Source of the DNA: Deltaproteobacteria bacterium
Lineage (GTDB): Bacteria > Desulfobacterota > Desulfarculia > Adiutricales > Adiutricaceae
Direction: 5' to 3'
NCBI GenBank assembly: GCA_031276635.1
Contig: JAISMU010000092.1
Coordinates: 1 to 43,844 of the forward strand
DNA: 43,844 nucleotides
The notes beneath the pieces were generated by a model. That model had not been told where the DNA came from. It saw only the letters and a program-made list of their open reading frames with translations, and did no database searches. The position numbers were made by a program, and so were the translations under genes. Position 1 is the first letter of the stretch. Each line of letters starts with the position of its first letter. Shown piece by piece: positions 24,221-33,501 of the stretch.

Positions 24221-25867
24221 TTACGCCTTGCCCCAGAGCTCGGCGGCCATCTCGCGAAGCTTGAATTTCTGGATCTTGCCGCTGGCCGTTAAGGGAAACT
24301 GGGGGATGACCTGACAGAAACGGGGGATCTTGTAGCCGGCGATAAGGGGTCGCAGATAAGCCCGAACTTTTTTAATGGTAATATCCGAAGCGGTCTCGTC
24401 AACTATTATAAAGGCCCCCAGCTCTTCGCCGTGCAACTTCGAGGGCACGGCCACCACGGCCACGTCTCGGACCCCGGGCATGTGGCGGATGGCTTCCTCG
24501 ACCTCCGAAGGATAAATATTCTCCCCGGCCCGGATGATCATGTCCTTCCACCGACCGGTGATGACCAGATAACCGTCAGGGTCAAAATAGCCCAGGTCCC
24601 CGGTGTGAATCCAGCCGTCTTTATCGAGGATCTCGGCGGTGGCCTCAGGCATATTGTAATAGCCTTTCATGTTGACATAGCCCCGGGCCGTGACCTCGCC
24701 TATCTCGCCCTGAGGTAGCTCCACCCAGGTTTCGGGATGGACCACTTTCAGCTCCACCCCCGGCATGGGCCGGCCCACGGTGCCAGTTCTCTTCTCCAGG
24801 CTGTCGCTGGCCGTGGTCTGGGAAACCACTGGGCTGGTCTCGGTCATGCCATAGCAGATGGTGATGTCCTTGCAGTGCATCCGCTCGATGGTCTCTTTCA
24901 TGGTCTTGATGGGGCAGGGTGAGCCGGCCATGATCCCGGTGCGCAGGGACGTCAGGTCGTACTGGTTGAAGCTCTTCTGCTCCAGAAGGGTAATGAACAT
25001 GGTCGGAACGCCATAAATGGCGGTGCATTTTTCCTTTTCCACGTTGATCAAAATATCCATGGCGCTGTAAATGTCCAGGACAATCATGGCCGCCCCGTGG
25101 TTCAAGGCGGCCATGGCTCCCAGAACCAGGCCGAAACAGTGAAACAGGGGAACCGGCAGGCAGACGCGGTCTTTATTGGTCAGGCCCTGATGATAGCCGA
25201 TCCAATAGCCGTTCGTCACGATGTTTTGGTGCGTCAGCATCACGCCCTTGGGAAACCCAGTGGTGCCACTGGTGTACTGCATGTTGACGATGTCGTCAAC
25301 CCGCTGGCTGTCAGCCAGAGCCCGGAACTTTTCCACCGGGGTCCGCTCGGCCAGGGCCAGAATCTCCTGATAGGCGTACAAGTGGGGTGGGGCCGGATCG
25401 CCCAGGTAGATGACCTTTTTAAGGTGAGGGAGATTCTGGGATTTCAAGCCCTCACGGCCCTGGCTCCGCAGCTCCGGGGCCACATCCAAAAGGGCTTCCA
25501 CGTAGCTGAACCCTCGAAAGCCATCCATGAGAAAAAAATAATTGGAATCGGACTGCTTCAGAAGATACTCAATTTCGGCCCGACGATAATGGGTGTTAAC
25601 AGTGATGAAGATGGCCCCGATTTTGGCGCAGGCGTACAGGACCGTCAGCCATTGAGGCACATTGGTGGACCAGATGGCCACCTTGTCCCCGGGTTGAACC
25701 CCTAGCGCCATCAGCCCCCGGCCCAAGAGGTCGACTTCCTCGTTGAGCGAGGCCCAGGTATAGCGCTGACCTGGGCCCGGGTAGATCAAGGCGTCCGAGT
25801 CAGGCAAATCGCGGGCGTTGCCCTCCAGAACCTGGCCTATGGTCTTATTTCTGAGATAATCAGTCAT
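24221..25867 (-). CDS. Acyl-CoA synthetase (AMP-forming)
   Basis: A 548-residue ANL-superfamily ligase that activates a carboxylic acid with ATP and joins it to CoA. Motifs are the P-loop-like YTSGTTGFPKG, the core YGMTETSP, the hinge-side TGDLGYFDPDGYLVITGR (the Asp of TGD and the Arg after the hinge are present), and the catalytic Lys in LTASGKIQKFKLRE. The layout matches FadD/FadK-like medium- or long-chain ligases. ATG at 25867 (MTDYLRN) is preferred: an upstream extension (to 25933) encodes a Trp/Phe-rich segment without homology, and a GGAG is found 14 bases before 25867. It is probably cotranscribed with dapL from the promoter at 26048-26075. The exact substrate is not deducible. Confidence 0.85.
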   Translation of the reverse strand: MTDYLRNKTIGQVLEGNARDLPDSDALIYPGPGQRYTWASLNEEVDLLGRGLMALGVQPGDKVAIWSTNVPQWLTVLYACAKIGAIFITVNTHYRRAEIEYLLKQSDSNYFFLMDGFRGFSYVEALLDVAPELRSQGREGLKSQNLPHLKKVIYLGDPAPPHLYAYQEILALAERTPVEKFRALADSQRVDDIVNMQYTSGTTGFPKGVMLTHQNIVTNGYWIGYHQGLTNKDRVCLPVPLFHCFGLVLGAMAALNHGAAMIVLDIYSAMDILINVEKEKCTAIYGVPTMFITLLEQKSFNQYDLTSLRTGIMAGSPCPIKTMKETIERMHCKDITICYGMTETSPVVSQTTASDSLEKRTGTVGRPMPGVELKVVHPETWVELPQGEIGEVTARGYVNMKGYYNMPEATAEILDKDGWIHTGDLGYFDPDGYLVITGRWKDMIIRAGENIYPSEVEEAIRHMPGVRDVAVVAVPSKLHGEELGAFIIVDETASDITIKKVRAYLRPLIAGYKIPRFCQVIPQFPLTASGKIQKFKLREMAAELWGKA

Positions 25868-26047
25868 GGATAGGGAAAAACTCCAAAAAAAGAGCCCGAC
25901 CCAAGAGCCAGAAAAGGCCCCACTTCGGCCCAAAGGTCACCTCCGGGCCCGGTCAGGGTAGACGAAAAGACAGATGAGTTTTATTCAGGGAAAAATGCCT
26001 CAGCTTTGGCGACCCAGGGGTGAGCCCCAAAACATGACAAGTCTTTA

Positions 26048-26075
26048 ATTATAGCAAAAGAGTCAGGTTTGGCAA
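26048..26075 (-). promoter_or_regulatory. Putative sigma-70-type promoter of the acyl-CoA synthetase-dapL unit
   Basis: On the minus strand TTGCCA (26075-26070), 16-base spacer, TATAAT (26053-26048). The gene starts ~180 bases downstream, so the leader is long. Confidence 0.55.
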
Positions 26076-26210
26076 GAAATAAAAAAATTCCTATAGACGG
26101 TTAATTAGACCAAATATTACTTATTTACATGCTATATATGATAAAAATTGCTAAAAATAAATATTCTCCGGCCACGCCGAAAAGCCGCGCCCCGGCCCTT
26201 TTTCCAACTC

Positions 26211-26238
26211 TTGAAAATTCGGCCCAGCTGTGTATAAT
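26211..26238 (+). promoter_or_regulatory. Sigma-70-type promoter upstream of tRNA-Cys 2
   Basis: TTGAAA (26211-26216), 16-base spacer, TATAAT (26233-26238). The tRNA begins 125 bases later, about the same distance as for tRNA-Cys 1. Confidence 0.65.
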
Positions 26239-26363
26239 GGAAAACTTCAAAGCCTGAGGGTCTGGTCTGGATTGCCCCAACGGGGTCAGGCTGGTTAGCT
26301 CTAGCCCCAAAGGCCTGAGCCGTCAGGTTTTTAGCCAGAAAATCCCTTTTCGCTCAAACCTGG

Positions 26364-26439
26364 GGCGGCATAGCCAAGTGGCTAAGGCGACGGTCTGCAA
26401 AACCGTTATTCGGCGGTTCGAATCCGCCTGCCGCCTCCA
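26364..26439 (+). tRNA. tRNA-Cys (GCA), copy 2
   Basis: Cloverleaf with acceptor GGCGGCA/TGCCGCC, anticodon loop CTGCAAA (GCA), fully paired anticodon stem ACGGT/ACCGT and T stem GGCGG/CCGCC, T loop TTCGAAT, U73 and encoded CCA. It is nearly identical to the gene at 20926 but with perfect stems, so it is likely the main copy. Confidence 0.95.
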
Positions 26440-26815
26440 ATAATCTCTGTTTTTTTTCTCTCTTATCCCTTCACTCTTTATAAAAGCTCACGCGGCGAGA
26501 CTCACCGCCACTCGCCTGAATCCTCAAAATATTCCATTGTAATTTCAAGTAGTTAGGCGTTGTTTCCGGGCAAGAAAAGAGCTCGGTGTTTTTAAAATAT
26601 TAAGCCCTCGCTAAAAGTCCCAGCCTAAAAAAGCGCGGTATTCGCGGACCAAAACTTCACTCTTTTATGAGGGCCTCCGCAACCTTCATCAATTGGAAAT
26701 GAAGAACGACCAAGTGTCCACCCCAAAGCCAGGGTCAGGGACTCAGCCCTGAAGCAGGCTCAGAGTCGCCCCGCGGCCAGCCGCCCCGGCGACAAACTTT
26801 GACCCGCCCTCCCCC
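26440..26815. other. Spacer between tRNA-Cys 2 and rsmB
   Basis: No gene is supported. The right part, next to the rsmB stop, is GC-rich; no terminator hairpin was recognised. Confidence 0.5.
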
Positions 26816-28189
26816 TTAAACCCGGGCCAAAAGGCCGTAGAAAAACCCATCCGTCCCCTGCCGCTGGGGCCACAGTCGCAGCGACCCCGGCCCGACCGCG
26901 AGCTCTCGCAGGACCGGAGGAATCTCCGCCGTCTCCCAGGCCCGAAACTGGGGCGACTGGGCCAGAAACCTTTGGATTGTCCCCGGGCCCTCCTCGTCGG
27001 TGGTGGCGCAGACCGAGTAGATCAGCCGACCGCCCGGAGCCACGAGCCGACCGGCGGCCTTGAGGATCTCCAGCTGGGTCTCGGACAGGCGGAGGATATC
27101 CTCCGGGGTCTTGAGCCACTTGAGATCCGGTCGTCGCCGGATCACGCCCAGACCTGAGCAGGGGGCGTCCACCAGGGCCAACTCAAACTCCTCGCCCGGG
27201 AGCGTGGCCTGGATTTCTCCGTGCCGGATCTTGATCTGAGCGCCCAAGCCCAGGCGCTTGGCTTCCTTCAAGAGCTTGTTCAACCGGTCCCAATTGGGGT
27301 CCAGGGCCAAGATCCGGCACTCGGGGACCAGAGAGGCCACGGTCAGGCTTTTCCCGCCTAGGCCGGCGCAGGCGTCCAGAGCCGAGCGAGGCCGGCCCAC
27401 CAGCAGGCCCAGAATCTGGGAGGCCTCGTCCTGAACGGCGAAGTGGCCCTCCTGAAACCCTGGCCAGGATTCCGGGCGGCCCGGCCAACCATCCGGGATG
27501 AGGCCCCAAGGGGAAAACTTAGTGGTCGCGGTCGGGAATGGTAGCCGGGCGGCCAACTCCTCGCGGGAGACCCGCCGGGGGTTGACGCGCAGGGTGGGCG
27601 GGGCGGGCTGATTGTTGGCCACCAGATTGGCTCGGGCCTCCCGATAGCCCAGCTGGGCCACGAGGCGGTCAACCAGCCAGCGAGGATGGCTATAGAAGAT
27701 GGCCAGCCGCTGGGCCTCCTCGGTCTCGCGGCCATCAAGCTCCTGGGGCCAGCCCCAGACACTCGCCTTTTCCCGGAGAAATTCCCGCAAAATGGCGTTC
27801 ACCAGGCCCTGGCGACCGGGAATTTTGACCCGGGCCAGCTCAACGGTCTGGCTGACAATGGCGTAATCGCGCAAGCGGTCGAAAAAGAGGATCTGGGCCA
27901 GGCCCAGACGCAGGATGGTCAGGGCCAGCCGGTCAGTCCTATTCTTCTTGAGCTTGGTTTTAATCAGAAAATCCAGCCGACTCTGGTGCCGCAGGCAGGC
28001 GTAGACCAAAGCCTGGGCCAGAGCCAGATCCTCGGTCGCGAGCAGACTCGACCTTTTTTCCAAAGAAACATCCAACCGTCCGCCTTTGGCCACGGCCTCC
28101 AGGACCTCCAAAGCCACCTGACGGGGATCATCCGACAAATCTACTGTTTTATCCAACAATTTCACTAGGTTAATCTTCAAAAGGCCCAA
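26816..28189 (-). CDS. rsmB: 16S rRNA (cytosine-967-C5)-methyltransferase RsmB
   Basis: RsmB (Sun/Fmu) methylates C967 of 16S rRNA with SAM. The 457-residue protein begins with a NusB-like helical domain (DDPRQVALEVLEAVAKGGRL, RLGLAQILFFDRL). The methyltransferase domain follows, with the SAM loop ALDACAGLGGKSLTVASL, DPNWDRL, the catalytic DAPCSGLG and YSVCATTDEEG; the two Cys are the nucleophile and release residue. The frame opens at TTG 28189, but the true start may be slightly later (homologues begin near DDPRQVAL). A GTG lies in between, and no clear ribosome-binding site decides. It is a monocistronic minus-strand gene by spacing. Confidence 0.88.
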   Translation of the reverse strand: MGLLKINLVKLLDKTVDLSDDPRQVALEVLEAVAKGGRLDVSLEKRSSLLATEDLALAQALVYACLRHQSRLDFLIKTKLKKNRTDRLALTILRLGLAQILFFDRLRDYAIVSQTVELARVKIPGRQGLVNAILREFLREKASVWGWPQELDGRETEEAQRLAIFYSHPRWLVDRLVAQLGYREARANLVANNQPAPPTLRVNPRRVSREELAARLPFPTATTKFSPWGLIPDGWPGRPESWPGFQEGHFAVQDEASQILGLLVGRPRSALDACAGLGGKSLTVASLVPECRILALDPNWDRLNKLLKEAKRLGLGAQIKIRHGEIQATLPGEEFELALVDAPCSGLGVIRRRPDLKWLKTPEDILRLSETQLEILKAAGRLVAPGGRLIYSVCATTDEEGPGTIQRFLAQSPQFRAWETAEIPPVLRELAVGPGSLRLWPQRQGTDGFFYGLLARV

Positions 28190-28453
28190 GCCAAAAAAAC
28201 GGGGGAGCTGGAAAAATTTAACTTAATCCCAGAAAAAATAAAAAAACATCTAAAAACCTTAAACTTTTTTCCCAGAATGACGATGAGTATGTCAAAGGCC
28301 GATTTTCCCACTTGTGGTCAAATTGGGAATGGCCAGGGACGCTAACGTCACTCTTAATCCCCATCGCGCCCGATCCGGGGCGCCTCGGCCAAGGTTGAGG
28401 CGAATTCGGCGTGGTTTTCGCGCGACAACGACCATTTTTTCGGAGGGAAGCCT

Positions 28454-28792
28454 ATGGCGCAAATCCCAAATCTCGATAAGATAGGCCTCAGCATTGACCA
28501 GGTCTCCCAAATGACCGGCGTCAAAAAGACCACCCTCAGGTATTGGGAGAAGGAGTTCTCCGACTACCTCAAACCGGATCGGACCGACTCCAAGCGGCGC
28601 CAGTACTCCCTGGAAGAGGTGGAAAAGGTCGCCACGCTCAGGCAACTGATCGAGGATGAGAAGTACAAGTCCGCCGGGGTCCGCCTGAAACTGGGGCTAG
28701 GCTCTATCACTCCCCGGTCCACCAACCCTCAACCTTTTAGCCAGCTGGCGACCCAGCCCGGTGGCCTGGAGGAGAGACCCCCCGATGGGTAG
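28454..28792 (+). CDS. MerR-family HTH regulator (small)
   Basis: A 112-residue protein with one MerR-type winged helix: LSIDQVSQMTGVKKTTLRYW forms the helix-turn-helix with the conserved RYWE, followed by KRRQYSLEEVEKVATLRQLI (wing and next helix). The ~35-residue C-terminus is Pro/Gln-rich and lacks a long dimerisation helix or effector-binding cysteines, so the inducer is unknown. Similar short proteins sit near ribosome-related genes such as ihfA in Deltaproteobacteria. ATG follows CGGAGG at a good distance. It stands alone and is closed by a strong terminator at 28848. Confidence 0.8.
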   Translation: MAQIPNLDKIGLSIDQVSQMTGVKKTTLRYWEKEFSDYLKPDRTDSKRRQYSLEEVEKVATLRQLIEDEKYKSAGVRLKLGLGSITPRSTNPQPFSQLATQPGGLEERPPDG

Positions 28793-28847
28793 ACAGGTTA
28801 CAACCGCCATGGATGGCGTGTAAACCGCGCCAAGGATGGCAAAAAAC

Positions 28848-28883
28848 AAAAGAGGAACGGGCCGTCAGGCCCGTTCCTCTTTT
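28848..28883 (+). terminator. Rho-independent terminator after the MerR-type gene
   Basis: A perfect 16-bp stem: AAAAGAGGAACGGGCC (28848-28863) with GGCCCGTTCCTCTTTT (28868-28883), loop GTCA. Confidence 0.93.
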
Positions 28884-29571
28884 ATTTCCTCGGAGCGTTT
28901 CGATTCCGCGGATTAAGCGCCACAGACCGGGCCAAGGGCCAAAAAACAGAACTTAAAACCCAAGACCCTCCGCCACTCAACCTGTCGTCAAACTTCGCGC
29001 CCCAGCCGCCTGAGCAACTCAGGCTAAAAAGCCAAAGGAAAAAAAATTTAAACTCCAACCCCCGAAAAACGACAATAATTTAATAACCATTTTTTCGATA
29101 AAACAAATAATATCATTTTTACAGGCAAAAAATAGTAATTTTAATACGCTCTTAATAAAAGTATAACTATTATTTCCAGGCTTGTCAAGAAATTTTTCCA
29201 GCTCCCGCGAATATGAGCCCGTCTGAAAACAAAACAAACCCGACCGGAAAAATTTTTGCCCCCCGACTATATAAAGTTGGGAGCGACCATATAGAAAGCG
29301 GCAACAAATCGAAAGAGCCAGAAAGGTTAAATCGCCTGGTATGATGGGGAATATTGAAAGAGCTCAACATTATTTTTACATTGCGAACCAAGATAAAACG
29401 CGATCTATGGAGACCTGATATCGTTAAAAGCAATTTAGAAATTTTAATTATTTATTTACAATAATAGTAAATAAATAACTACTCTGTATCATAATATTAT
29501 GATAAAATAATTAAAAATCAAATAAATCCTTGACGATATACTGTTTTAGGTTCCAAATTTTTTAAAACGCC
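28884..29571. other. Spacer, mostly AT-rich
   Basis: GC content drops after ~29030. Two minus-strand frames (72 and 82 codons at 29019-29433) overlap each other, have no family features and no ribosome-binding sites, so I do not call them genes. I see no RNA gene here. Confidence 0.5.
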
Positions 29572-29975
29572 TTATCATTGCAGTTTTGAGCAGTTACGCT
29601 AATCAGTTCAGGGGGATAAACATTTTGAGGAATTATTCCATCTCAGTTCAAAGCGTTAAAATATTTAGCATCTATTAATGACTTAATGTCAAACTTGTTA
29701 TCAAAATAATGTAATTTGTTCGGAAAAAAACTGATTTACATTAACCAGGTTTACATTAACTATATTTATATTAACTAGGACTAAGTTCATCTTGAATGAT
29801 TTTAGTTTGTCTAAAAGAGTATTCTTTTTACCATCCATAACTTCAATATCCAAGAGCATTGATTGGAGTCAGTTATTTTCCACATACTTTTTCGTCGCTC
29901 AACAAGCTTCATCCTCATCAATAATTAATAATATACCATAGTCAACATATAAATCATAAAAATCAGCATATATAT
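29572..29975 (-). pseudogene. Decayed toxin-like gene (possibly PIN/DUF3368-type)
   Basis: Minus-strand reading from ~29970 gives YADFYDLYVDYGILLIIDED, then EAC, and after TGA stops KKNTLLDKLKSF. A further frame down to 29572 gives YFDNKFDIKSLIDAKYFNAL followed by a TGA and more. The LLIIDED..A segment followed by a LLDKLKSF segment recalls the second half of DUF3368/PIN-like toxins. Two of the in-frame stops are TGA and could come from CGA by single C-to-T changes. It is located directly downstream of the RelB-like antitoxin on the same strand, where the toxin would be expected. The family call is weak; the broken state is clear. Confidence 0.3.
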
Positions 29976-30058
29976 TAAGTTATGTCTTTTTAAAAATTTT
30001 TTTCTTTTTCTTCGCATTAACATTCTATTTAAAATTAAAGTTATAAATTTATTTCTCT

Positions 30059-30274
30059 TCATATACCTAAATCTTTAAATACATCCTCTACATTATTAAA
30101 TCTTTTCATACCAGAACTATTCTTAATATTTCTATCTAAAATACGTTTAGTTTTTTCATTTAATTCATAAGGTGATTCTGGAACAGACTTTAAAATTTCT
30201 AAAAGATTGTCTTTTTGTTCAATATTATCTTTAATATTATACTGATTTTTAATTTTTTTTGGCTTTTTAGACAT
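30059..30274 (-). CDS. RelB-like antitoxin, probably orphaned
   Basis: A 71-residue Lys/Asn-rich protein. The C-terminus (KTKRILDRNIKNSSGMKRFN, then NVEDVFKDLGI) fits the pattern of RelB-type type II antitoxins, whose genes end in a G-x-x-x-F-x-S-V-E-E-L-F-x-D-L-G-I-like tail. The N-terminal Lys/Gln-rich part would be the DNA-binding or disordered half, but I cannot see a clear fold. AGAGGAAG lies in proper position before the ATG, which supports a translated gene in spite of the AT-rich surroundings. No intact toxin follows; only degraded sequence (29572-29975). Codon use is AT-rich, unlike the main genes, consistent with transfer. Confidence 0.55.
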   Translation of the reverse strand: MSKKPKKIKNQYNIKDNIEQKDNLLEILKSVPESPYELNEKTKRILDRNIKNSSGMKRFNNVEDVFKDLGI

Positions 30275-31754
30275 AATTACTTCCTCTTAAAAATTTTATA
30301 CAATAAAAAAAATTCTTCCAATTGCCCCAAGCAAAAGGAAACTATAAACACTTCACATAAGTATAACATCAAATATTACTTGTTTTATTTATATTTTTAT
30401 CATGATTAAAATTTGTTATCTATACTTAATAATAGTCTTCTTGCAAGTTATTATATCCTGATAAAACCCAATCATCGTGATTAAGCAATACTTCCTGACA
30501 AATCCTTTCTCTCCAACAAAAAATTTAGAATTTACATATTCTTCTTGAGAGTTGGCCGCCTCCATAGCGCGCTGTTTGGGCATAGACGGCAAATTTTATT
30601 AATTATATGATGGCAAAAAGAGGTATTGTTAGCAATAATAAAAAAATTTAATTTTTTATCTAATAATTATTCTTTATTTTTTTAATTAAATAAATATAGC
30701 CTTAATAAAAATAAAAAAATCGTAAAATATTTTTATAATTGTAACTTCCAAATAAATCTATTAATTAACCTGCTTTATAATAATATTTTTTTAAAATATC
30801 TTTTTGAGAGGGAACCAGTTAAACAAACTTCACAATCATACTGCCGATGATGTCACTACTTAATTTGCTCCCTTATCTTGGGGGGCTTGGTTTTATCCGT
30901 GATTTATACGTGAGGTTATCCTTTCCCCTGGAGTATAACCCTGCCAAATTTAACTGTCAACCCTTTTTTAAAAAAAAAGTTATCCGTTGTTCTCATTATT
31001 TTTTGGTTCTAAAAACTACACAAAATTTCAGTAAATATTTATTTTAGACCATATATATTGCTCTAAAAAATATTACCTAAATCTCAATATATTCCATCTC
31101 TGGGCCAGCCCTTCGGGGGGCAAGCCAAATTCAAAATTAAGGTCCTCGCGAAAAGTCATTGTTTGATAAATAAATTTTGGTAACATATCGAAAACACTAC
31201 TTTATTTCAAAAATGATTTTAAAAATCAGCGGTTTGGCGCCGGCGTCATAATTGCCGCGACTGGTCTTTTATTCTTGACTCCTCAACTCAAATAAAGTAA
31301 AATACAAAATAATAAAATAAATTTTTTGATAACATTTTTATTGTTAATTATAATTAAAATATTAAAATATAAATTATTGTCTATATTGTTTTATTTTTTA
31401 TATATATAAATTTTATATTATTATTTTAGTTTGTTATATATTTTTTTATCTTTAATTTTTCATATTGAATTTAATGCCATTTATTAACTTAACTGTCTCG
31501 GTCACATTGGACTCAGAACTTTCCCTTTGGGCCAAAGACTGCCATATCAGGGTTTTCCCTAGCGACCAGCCCTCTTGAGGAAATGAGCTATCATTATTAA
31601 GCATTTCGACTCGGCCTTGTAAACTGAATCCCGGGGCCAGGGAAGACTTAAACTCCGGCCCTTGCCTCTGACCAGAGTGAGCCAGCGGCTTGAACAAGGT
31701 AGAGAGAGGAGCCCCAAAACCCGGTTGTGAGAACCGAGCTCCCCGGCTTGGCTG
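30275..31754. other. Long AT-rich spacer with possible gene debris
   Basis: Almost 1.5 kb with very low GC from 30600 to 30830 and 31300 to 31450. A 55-codon minus-strand frame (30416-30583, MPKQRAMEAANSQEE start) and an overlapping frame ending in LSGYNNLQEDYY look like shifted pieces of one old protein. At 31460-31640 the minus strand reads QEGWSLGKTLIWQSLAQRES and similar, perhaps the tail of another lost gene. None is intact and I cannot name a family. Confidence 0.4.
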
Positions 31755-32417
31755 ATGGCTCCAGACCAGTGGGTCGGAAAAGACCCAGAACAAAAAAGAG
31801 ATATTTTTCTTGAGGCTCTCCAATGGACGCGCCGGGCCACTGAGGGCGGCCATCCCCCAGCCATGACCGCGTTGGGGGAAATTTTCGAATTTGGCTCCCA
31901 AGAAATTTCTCATATTCTCGAAATTGACGACCAAGAAATAAGGGTAGCCAGAGATCAGACCGAGGCTCGACGTTGGTATCAAAAAGCCGCGGGCCTTGGG
32001 GACCTTGAAGCCACGCTCAAATTGGCCTATTTTTTCGCGGCCGGGCAGGGTGGCCCCCAGGACCAGGCCGCGGCCGAAAAAATGACGCGAAGGGCCCTGG
32101 TCCTGACCGTTGAGCGGCCAGACGCCCCCACCCTGACCAGACTGGCCTAAATTTTTGAAAAAGGCGCGATCGTCCCTCAAGACCTGGCCCTGAGCGCCAA
32201 ACTGTGGGCTCTGGCCGCTGAGTTGGGGGATTTCTCGGCCCAGGCCAGAGCCAACGAAAAACCTCGACCAAGCCCAGGCCACCCTGAGCCCAGGTCCAGG
32301 CGGGACTCAACCTGGCTGGCGGTTATTTGGCGATATTTTTCCGGCCCCGAGCCATTTCAAGCGAAACAGGCCACAAGAGCCCTCTGGGTCGGAAAAAACC
32401 TGATTAAAAATTCCTGA
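31755..32417 (+). pseudogene. Sel1-repeat gene, 5'-truncated with a nonsense codon
   Basis: The frame reads DIFLEALQWTRRATEGGHPP and TEARRWYQKAAGLGDLEATL, clear homologues of the Sel1 genes downstream. It breaks at TAA (32148-32150) inside LTRLA-stop-IFEKGAIVPQDLAL and then continues open in the same frame to 32417. In the paralogue at 33502 the same codon is GAG, and in another it is GAA, so one substitution explains the stop. The signal peptide and first repeat are missing: an in-frame TGA at 31728 precedes the alignable part. It is the first, decayed member of the tandem array. Confidence 0.8.
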
Positions 32418-32558
32418 CTCCGCCGACCTCCCTTTCCGGTCGCTGGCCCTGTTTTTCCGGCGTTCGGCGGGCGGGTTAAAACGGTCAGGGTGGCGCCCCC
32501 TCGTCAGGAGCCAACACTCTGGCGACAGAGCTTTTTCAACTTACCTTGGAGAGAGCCC

Positions 32559-33332
32559 ATGCGATTCATAACCTTTATTTTTATCCTCGCCGGCCTGATT
32601 CTTGGCCCGGTCGGGCCAACCCTGGCCACGGCCGAAAAGGCCCCCAACCTCGCTCCGGGGAGCTCAGCTCCGTTAAACGCTGATTTTGAGAACCTGAAAA
32701 AAAAGGCTGAGGCCGGGGACGCCACGGCCCAGTTCCAGCTTTCCGTCGTGCTGCTCAACCTAGGGCTCCAGACCAACGTCAAAAATGACCAGAAAAGCGA
32801 GCTCTTTCTGGAGGCTTTTCAATGGGTCCGCCGGGCCGCTGACCTGGGGCATCCCAAGGCCATGGACGTGATGGGCGATGTTTACTACGTTGGAGCCAAA
32901 GAAGTTGGCCAATCTTTTGGCCTTGGCGAAAAAGAAATTGGCCCGATTTTCAAAATTGAAGGCCAAGCTGGTGATTTGGCCAAAAACCTGGCCGAGGCCC
33001 GGCGCTGGTATCAAAAAGCCGCGGACCACGGGGAATTCTACGCCATGCTCAAATTGGCCAGCCTTTACGCGACGGGGCAAGGTGGGCCCAAGGACCCAGT
33101 CGCGGCCCAAAAATATACCAAAATTGCCCTGGACCTGGCCACTAGCCAGAAAGACCCAAACTATCTGACCAGAATGGCCACTATTTACGAGAAAGGCGAA
33201 AACGTCCCCCCAGACCTGGCCCTGAGCGCCAAACTGTGGGGCCAGGCCGCTGAGTTAGGGGACGCCTCGGCCAAAAGAAGACACGACGAACTGCAGAAAG
33301 AGAGCGAGGGTCAAGCCAAGAGCCAGAAATGA
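32559..33332 (+). CDS. Secreted Sel1-repeat protein, array member 2
   Basis: A 257-residue protein with a signal peptide (MRFITFIFILAGLILGPVG, cleavage probably near TLATA). It has Sel1-type repeats: AEAGDATAQFQLSVVL, EAFQWVRRAADLGHPKAMDV, EARRWYQKAADHGEFYAMLK and a C-terminal LSAKLWGQAAELGDASAK. Sel1 repeats are TPR-like helical hairpins that bind proteins; secreted members often mediate envelope functions or contact with hosts. ATG at 32559 is chosen because GGAGAGAGCCC precedes it and a signal peptide starts there. A ~30-residue segment between the second and third repeats (GAKEVGQSFGLGEKEIG...) is specific to this local family. It is closest to the members at 33502 and 34602 in the N-terminus. 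Confidence 0.83.
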   Translation: MRFITFIFILAGLILGPVGPTLATAEKAPNLAPGSSAPLNADFENLKKKAEAGDATAQFQLSVVLLNLGLQTNVKNDQKSELFLEAFQWVRRAADLGHPKAMDVMGDVYYVGAKEVGQSFGLGEKEIGPIFKIEGQAGDLAKNLAEARRWYQKAADHGEFYAMLKLASLYATGQGGPKDPVAAQKYTKIALDLATSQKDPNYLTRMATIYEKGENVPPDLALSAKLWGQAAELGDASAKRRHDELQKESEGQAKSQK

Positions 33333-33501
33333 CCTCCGGGCCGTCAGGACAGCGACTCCACCTAACCCTCAATCCTGGGTCGAAGCCCTTTTTTAAGGAC
33401 CTCAACCGGCGCGTTGACCTGAATGGGCGGCGGCGCGTCCCCCTGACCCTCGCCTCTGGCGAAAAAAATTTTTCAACATTCTTGATTCTTGGAGATCCGC
33501 C

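Noticed and set aside
31452-32282. 276-codon open frame on the minus strand
   Set aside because: Most of it is antisense to the Sel1 pseudogene. Only the last ~60 codons could be independent debris, and no start signal or family was found.
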